Origin: Enterococcus pseudoavium NBRC 100491
GTDB taxonomy: Bacteria > Bacillota > Bacilli > Lactobacillales > Enterococcaceae
Assembly (NCBI RefSeq): GCF_001544295.1
Contig: NZ_BCQF01000010.1
Span: 30,232 to 94,231, forward strand
Direction of reading: 5' to 3'
Length of the DNA stretch: 64,000 bases
Below, piece by piece: positions 60,941 through 64,000 of the stretch. The position numbers and the translations under genes were made by a program. Positions within the stretch are counted from its first letter, which is position 1, and each line of letters starts with the position of its first letter. The notes beneath the pieces are model-generated. The model saw only the letters and a program-made list of their open reading frames with translations, made no database searches and was not told where the DNA came from.

Positions 60941-62038
60941 ATGTTAAAAGAACAAGCCAATGAAAAAATCGATCAGCTTCTTGAAAAAATGCCTCCTTTT
61001 ATTCAAGAATTTGTTGAAATAAAGATTGCGGATGAATACTCCCCTAATACCATTCTTGAGTATTTACGCAATTACAAGCAATTCTTTCAATGGCTGATAA
61101 AAAATAACTATGTTCCCGAAAAAAGCAGCAAAGAAATTTCCATCAGTTCCTTAGATGCTTTGCAACTGCGTACGGCGACGCAATACAAATCCTATCTCTT
61201 GCGCCGAAAAAAACAAAATACCCGTCAGCTTAATCAAGATGGAAGCAAAAAACAAGCAACTGAAACTTTATCCAAAGTAACGATCCAGCGAAATATTACG
61301 GCTTTAAAAGTCTTGTTCAAATATTTAGCGGAAAGCTCCAACAACAGTCAAAACAAACCGTATCTCACCCACGACATCATGCGCGAAATCGCGAATGTCT
61401 CCGATCGGCAAACCTTGCAAGCACGGGCTGATTTACTGGAAGAAAAACTTTTTTTAGGTGACGATACTGAAAACTATCTCGAATTTATTCGTGATAGCTA
61501 TCCAGAAAAGCTCTCTCCGCAAGCCATGAAGTATTATCGTCGCGATTGTGAGCGCGATCTGGCAATCAATGCCCTGATGCTTGCTTCTGGCTTACGACTT
61601 TCCGAAGTTGTCAGTATTAATCTGGCTGATCTTAATTTTGAGCAAAATCGGGTAACGGTTGTCCGCAAAGGAAATAAAACGGATTCTGTTCGGATCGCAG
61701 CCTTTGCAATGGAATATCTGGCCAATTATTTAGCGATCCGTGAAAGCCGTTATCACCCCGATAAATACGAATACGCCTTCTTCCTTACGATCAGTAAAGG
61801 CAAAGCGAAACGAATCACCGGCTCGGCAATTGAAAAAATGGTGGAGAAATATTCCACGCAATTCAAAGTCCGGGTCACGCCCCATAAGTTGCGGCATACC
61901 TTAGCGACGCGCTTGTATCGCCAAACCAATAACCTCGTCTTGACCGCTCAACAATTAGGCCATAGTTCAACGACTACGACCACTTTATACACCCATATCG
62001 AAAACGATGAAACCACTGATGCCTTGAATTCATTGTAG
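60941..62038 (+). CDS. xerS: Tyrosine recombinase XerS
   Basis: A 365-residue tyrosine recombinase of the XerS kind, used for chromosome dimer resolution in streptococci and relatives. The catalytic set is complete: Arg219 (GLRLSE), Lys243, His315 and Arg318 (HKLRHTLATR), His341 (LGHSST) and Tyr350 (LYTHI). The N-terminal SAM-like domain spans about residues 20-140. The ATG at 60941 has GGAAGGTG before it. In streptococci the dif site usually lies just upstream of xerS, so the 0.7-kb gene-free region is a natural place to look for it. Confidence 0.93.
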   Translation: MLKEQANEKIDQLLEKMPPFIQEFVEIKIADEYSPNTILEYLRNYKQFFQWLIKNNYVPEKSSKEISISSLDALQLRTATQYKSYLLRRKKQNTRQLNQDGSKKQATETLSKVTIQRNITALKVLFKYLAESSNNSQNKPYLTHDIMREIANVSDRQTLQARADLLEEKLFLGDDTENYLEFIRDSYPEKLSPQAMKYYRRDCERDLAINALMLASGLRLSEVVSINLADLNFEQNRVTVVRKGNKTDSVRIAAFAMEYLANYLAIRESRYHPDKYEYAFFLTISKGKAKRITGSAIEKMVEKYSTQFKVRVTPHKLRHTLATRLYRQTNNLVLTAQQLGHSSTTTTTLYTHIENDETTDALNSL

Positions 62039-62047
62039 ATTGAAAGA

Positions 62048-62086
62048 AGCTCCGAAAGCCTGTTTAACGCTTTCGGAGCTCTTTTT
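62048..62086 (+). terminator. Rho-independent terminator after xerS
   Basis: AGCTCCGAAAGC pairs with GCTTTCGGAGCT over a 9-nt loop, followed by CTTTTTG. Confidence 0.88.
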
Positions 62087-62164
62087 GCTGATAATTGCTG
62101 TCATTCATTTTCAAACGTCGGGGCATTCGACGCTTCTAATTGCAACCTTTAGATTCGTCACTTC

Positions 62165-62920
62165 TCAACCATACTGAGCGACAAATTCATTAACCGTTTC
62201 TGCAAATTCTTCTGGACAGCTTCCAATTGCAGGATGACCGGGATTTTCAAATAGTTTGAATTGACCATTTGCCACTTCACCGGCAATTGCTTGGTATTCT
62301 TTTTCAATATTCGCCCGCAACTTTCTATCTTTTTTTGTCGCCGTTAATAGGAGTGGGACTTGTAAAATTTGCAGTGAATCGAAAAATAATTCTTTTCTAG
62401 AGACGATCATCCGCCATAAACACTCGGTATCTTGCTCCACAACTTTTCGCCAATCGTCACCAATGCACCAATGATAAAATTCCGAAGCTTCTGGATCTTT
62501 GACCGTGGCTGAACGTTCAGCCAGCAGCGCCCGATCAAAGTCTTCCCGGAATGTTCGTCCATCAAAGCTATCGGCGGTGACGGTGGCAATCAAATCTGGC
62601 CGCAGAAAAGCAGCATTGATCGCCACCCAAGCTCCGCCGCTAGTTCCGACTAAGTTCGCTTCTCTGATCTTCAAATGTTCTAATAAAGCAATCGTTTGCC
62701 AAGCCTCATCTTTCCAAAGTTCTGTTGAAAATTTATCTACGCGCTCCGATTGACCATAGCCTAAAAAATCTAGCAAAATCACTCGGAAATCCTTATAGAG
62801 CGGTAGCACTGGCCGAAATAATTTCGATGATGAGGTATTTCCGTGCAAAAATACGAGTGTTTTCCCTTCGCCGATGGTCTCAAAAAAAATTCGCTTGCCG
62901 TGATAATGAAAGAAACACAT
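62165..62920 (-). CDS. Alpha/beta-hydrolase fold protein
   Basis: A 251-residue alpha/beta hydrolase. HGNTSSS is the oxyanion loop, Ser94 in VGTSGGAW is the nucleophile and His229 in NPGHPAI the general base. It could act on esters or related bonds; the substrate is unknown. GTG 62923 immediately precedes the chosen ATG 62920. The gene faces xerS and shares no regulator with it. Confidence 0.88.
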   Translation of the reverse strand: MCFFHYHGKRIFFETIGEGKTLVFLHGNTSSSKLFRPVLPLYKDFRVILLDFLGYGQSERVDKFSTELWKDEAWQTIALLEHLKIREANLVGTSGGAWVAINAAFLRPDLIATVTADSFDGRTFREDFDRALLAERSATVKDPEASEFYHWCIGDDWRKVVEQDTECLWRMIVSRKELFFDSLQILQVPLLLTATKKDRKLRANIEKEYQAIAGEVANGQFKLFENPGHPAIGSCPEEFAETVNEFVAQYG

Positions 62921-63259
62921 CACAATCCCCCCTGGATATTGTTCTTGTTACTAGTATAACAAGGTTGAACCGCAAGATTTCCTAAAGTAGCCAATAAAAA
63001 ATTTATGAAATTAAAAAATTTTGGGTTTATCGTTTTATGAAGGGAAAGAAACCACTATTGAGGAGATTTAGTTAGTGAGCTTTTACAGATATTTCTTTTG
63101 CGATATTTTTAGTCCGTTAGTAACGGGATCGTTCTTGCATTCCCCTGAAAAAGCCGGATTTCACCGTATGTAAAAGCTTTTTTACTATTTTTTTCTCGCA
63201 GGTAAACGGAATTTGCTTTATGCTAAAAGAAAAAATAAGCATAATTGAGGTAGTTAAAA
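62921..63259. other. Gene-free region between the hydrolase and the HTH gene
   Basis: No gene is seen. It holds the divergent promoters; a weak AAAAAGC...GCTTTTTT hairpin with a long loop lies near 63148-63184. A short ATG-led frame near 63038 ends after 12 codons and was not called. Confidence 0.45.
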
Positions 63260-63658
63260 ATGGATGTTGGAAAACGCTTGAAGATGCGTAGAAATGAATT
63301 GAAGTTGACCCAAGACTATGTGGCTGAAAAATTAGGCATCACCCGCCAAACGATCTCGAATTGGGAGAATGGCCGCAGTTATCCTGACATTGAGCGAATC
63401 ATTCGTTTGTCAGAGCTTTATGAGTTGTCTTTGGACGAACTGTTGAAAGGAGATCAAAAGATGGTCAAACATTTGCAGGAAAATACACTGGTTACTCATT
63501 TTTTAAAGCTTTTCATCGCGATGCTGACAATTAATTTTCTCCTGATGCTGGTCTTATTAGTCAATCAAACGCTCAACGAAGTTTTTCTGTTAGCTATTTT
63601 TGCGTTAATTAGCATCAATACCTTCGCCCTTTTTTATCTGATCATCAAAAAAATTTAG
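63260..63658 (+). CDS. XRE-type HTH regulator with two membrane helices
   Basis: A 132-residue protein: XRE helix-turn-helix in residues 1-60 (LTQDYVAEKLGITRQTISNW) and two membrane segments at about 80-106 and 109-128. Such membrane-anchored XRE proteins often pair with a small membrane partner and respond to envelope stress. The next gene, a 108-residue membrane protein 12 nt on, is such a partner. Start ATG 63260. Confidence 0.85.
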   Translation: MDVGKRLKMRRNELKLTQDYVAEKLGITRQTISNWENGRSYPDIERIIRLSELYELSLDELLKGDQKMVKHLQENTLVTHFLKLFIAMLTINFLLMLVLLVNQTLNEVFLLAIFALISINTFALFYLIIKKI

Positions 63659-63670
63659 GAGTGGATCGTC

Positions 63671-63997
63671 ATGAATCAAACAATCATTATGAGCGTGTTA
63701 ATGCTGCTGCTGGTGTTGGCGAGTGGTTGCTTGTGTTATTACATTTTTTCGCTAGTGATGATGGATGCTAAAAGCCGCGGCATTAAAAACCCCAAATTCT
63801 GGTCGCTGATTGCCGCTGGAGGGCAACACGGCGAAGGACTGCTGGTTTATCTTTTTACTCGCCGTCACACGACGAGCCGGATGAATACCGCCGAGACTGC
63901 CCAATTTCTTAAGATCAAAAGGAAAATCTATTGTTTGCTAGCCGTTCTCTTTTTTCTCTTTTTCTTATTTGTGCTAGTAATCTTCCGCTTCAATTAA
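63671..63997 (+). CDS. Small membrane protein of unknown function
   Basis: A 108-residue protein with a hydrophobic N-terminal helix (residues 5-27), a soluble middle with RGIKNPKFWSLIAAGG and a second hydrophobic helix near the C-terminus (86-106). I do not recognise the family. It follows the XRE-membrane regulator by 12 nt with AGGAG-type spacing and is likely cotranscribed. It ends with TAA three bases before the right edge, so it appears complete. Confidence 0.72.
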   Translation: MNQTIIMSVLMLLLVLASGCLCYYIFSLVMMDAKSRGIKNPKFWSLIAAGGQHGEGLLVYLFTRRHTTSRMNTAETAQFLKIKRKIYCLLAVLFFLFFLFVLVIFRFN

Positions 63998-64000
63998 AAA

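Overview
This 64-kb window looks like an ordinary chromosomal segment of a low-GC Gram-positive bacterium of the order Lactobacillales, most likely Enterococcus or a close relative. The evidence is a XerS-type recombinase, a MET-box and a lactococcal-type PurBox, T-box leaders, PTS sugar uptake, a CcpA cre site, an Xfp phosphoketolase and a Mga/PRD-like regulator. I saw no tRNA, rRNA, CRISPR array, insertion sequence or prophage. Genus and species are inference.

Layout. 1-2.6 kb: end of glpF followed by dhaK-dhaL-dhaM (glycerol/dihydroxyacetone use). 2.7-5.1 kb: an M20 amidohydrolase with an MFS transporter. 5.2-6.9 kb: a deoxynucleoside kinase with a PnuC-type transporter behind an NrdR-like palindrome. 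7.0-9.2 kb: a PadR regulator with a 14-TM drug exporter. 9.3-13.5 kb: LysR regulator divergent from metE-metF with a MET-box between. 13.7-16.1 kb: phosphoketolase. 16.4 kb: small MoaF/PAD-like protein. 16.9-19.2 kb: thrS with a threonine T-box (minus strand). 19.4-23.8 kb: EIIA, EIIBC, GH4 6-phospho-alpha-glucosidase and an RpiR regulator, with two near-identical operator palindromes. 23.9-28.6 kb: glycyl-radical enzyme (YbiW/PflF-like), its activase, a DeoR regulator and a small unknown protein.

28.8-35.2 kb: MarR-GNAT pair, fused Ada protein, CDF metal exporter with an Mn-type metal site, a small unknown and a secreted NlpC/P60-glucosaminidase. 35.4-41.3 kb: TetR, then an operon of acylating aldehyde dehydrogenase, phosphotransacylase, butyrate kinase, zinc alcohol dehydrogenase and a Mpv17-like membrane protein, whose promoter carries a perfect cre site. 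41.4-46.5 kb: purC with PurBox, acetyltransferase, OsmC, FNT channel, nitroreductase, beta-propeller-like protein. 46.6-53.7 kb: trpEGDCFBA behind two tandem Trp T-boxes. 53.7-64 kb: C69 dipeptidase, a secreted sortase-like remnant, a Mga-like regulator, an M24-fold protein lacking the usual metal ligands, a DUF3788-like protein, a 0.75-kb gene-free stretch, xerS, an alpha/beta hydrolase and an HTH/membrane protein pair.

The most interesting parts are (i) the GRE cluster, which matches the anhydrosugar-phosphate lyase type but lacks the aldolase and reductase that usually go with it; (ii) the catabolite-repressed aldehyde dismutation cassette, which has the four core enzymes of propanediol/ethanolamine catabolism but no dehydratase and no microcompartment genes; (iii) a dense set of readable regulatory sites; and (iv) the 55-60 kb block with a degenerate sortase-like secreted protein, Mga-like regulator and metal-less M24 protein.
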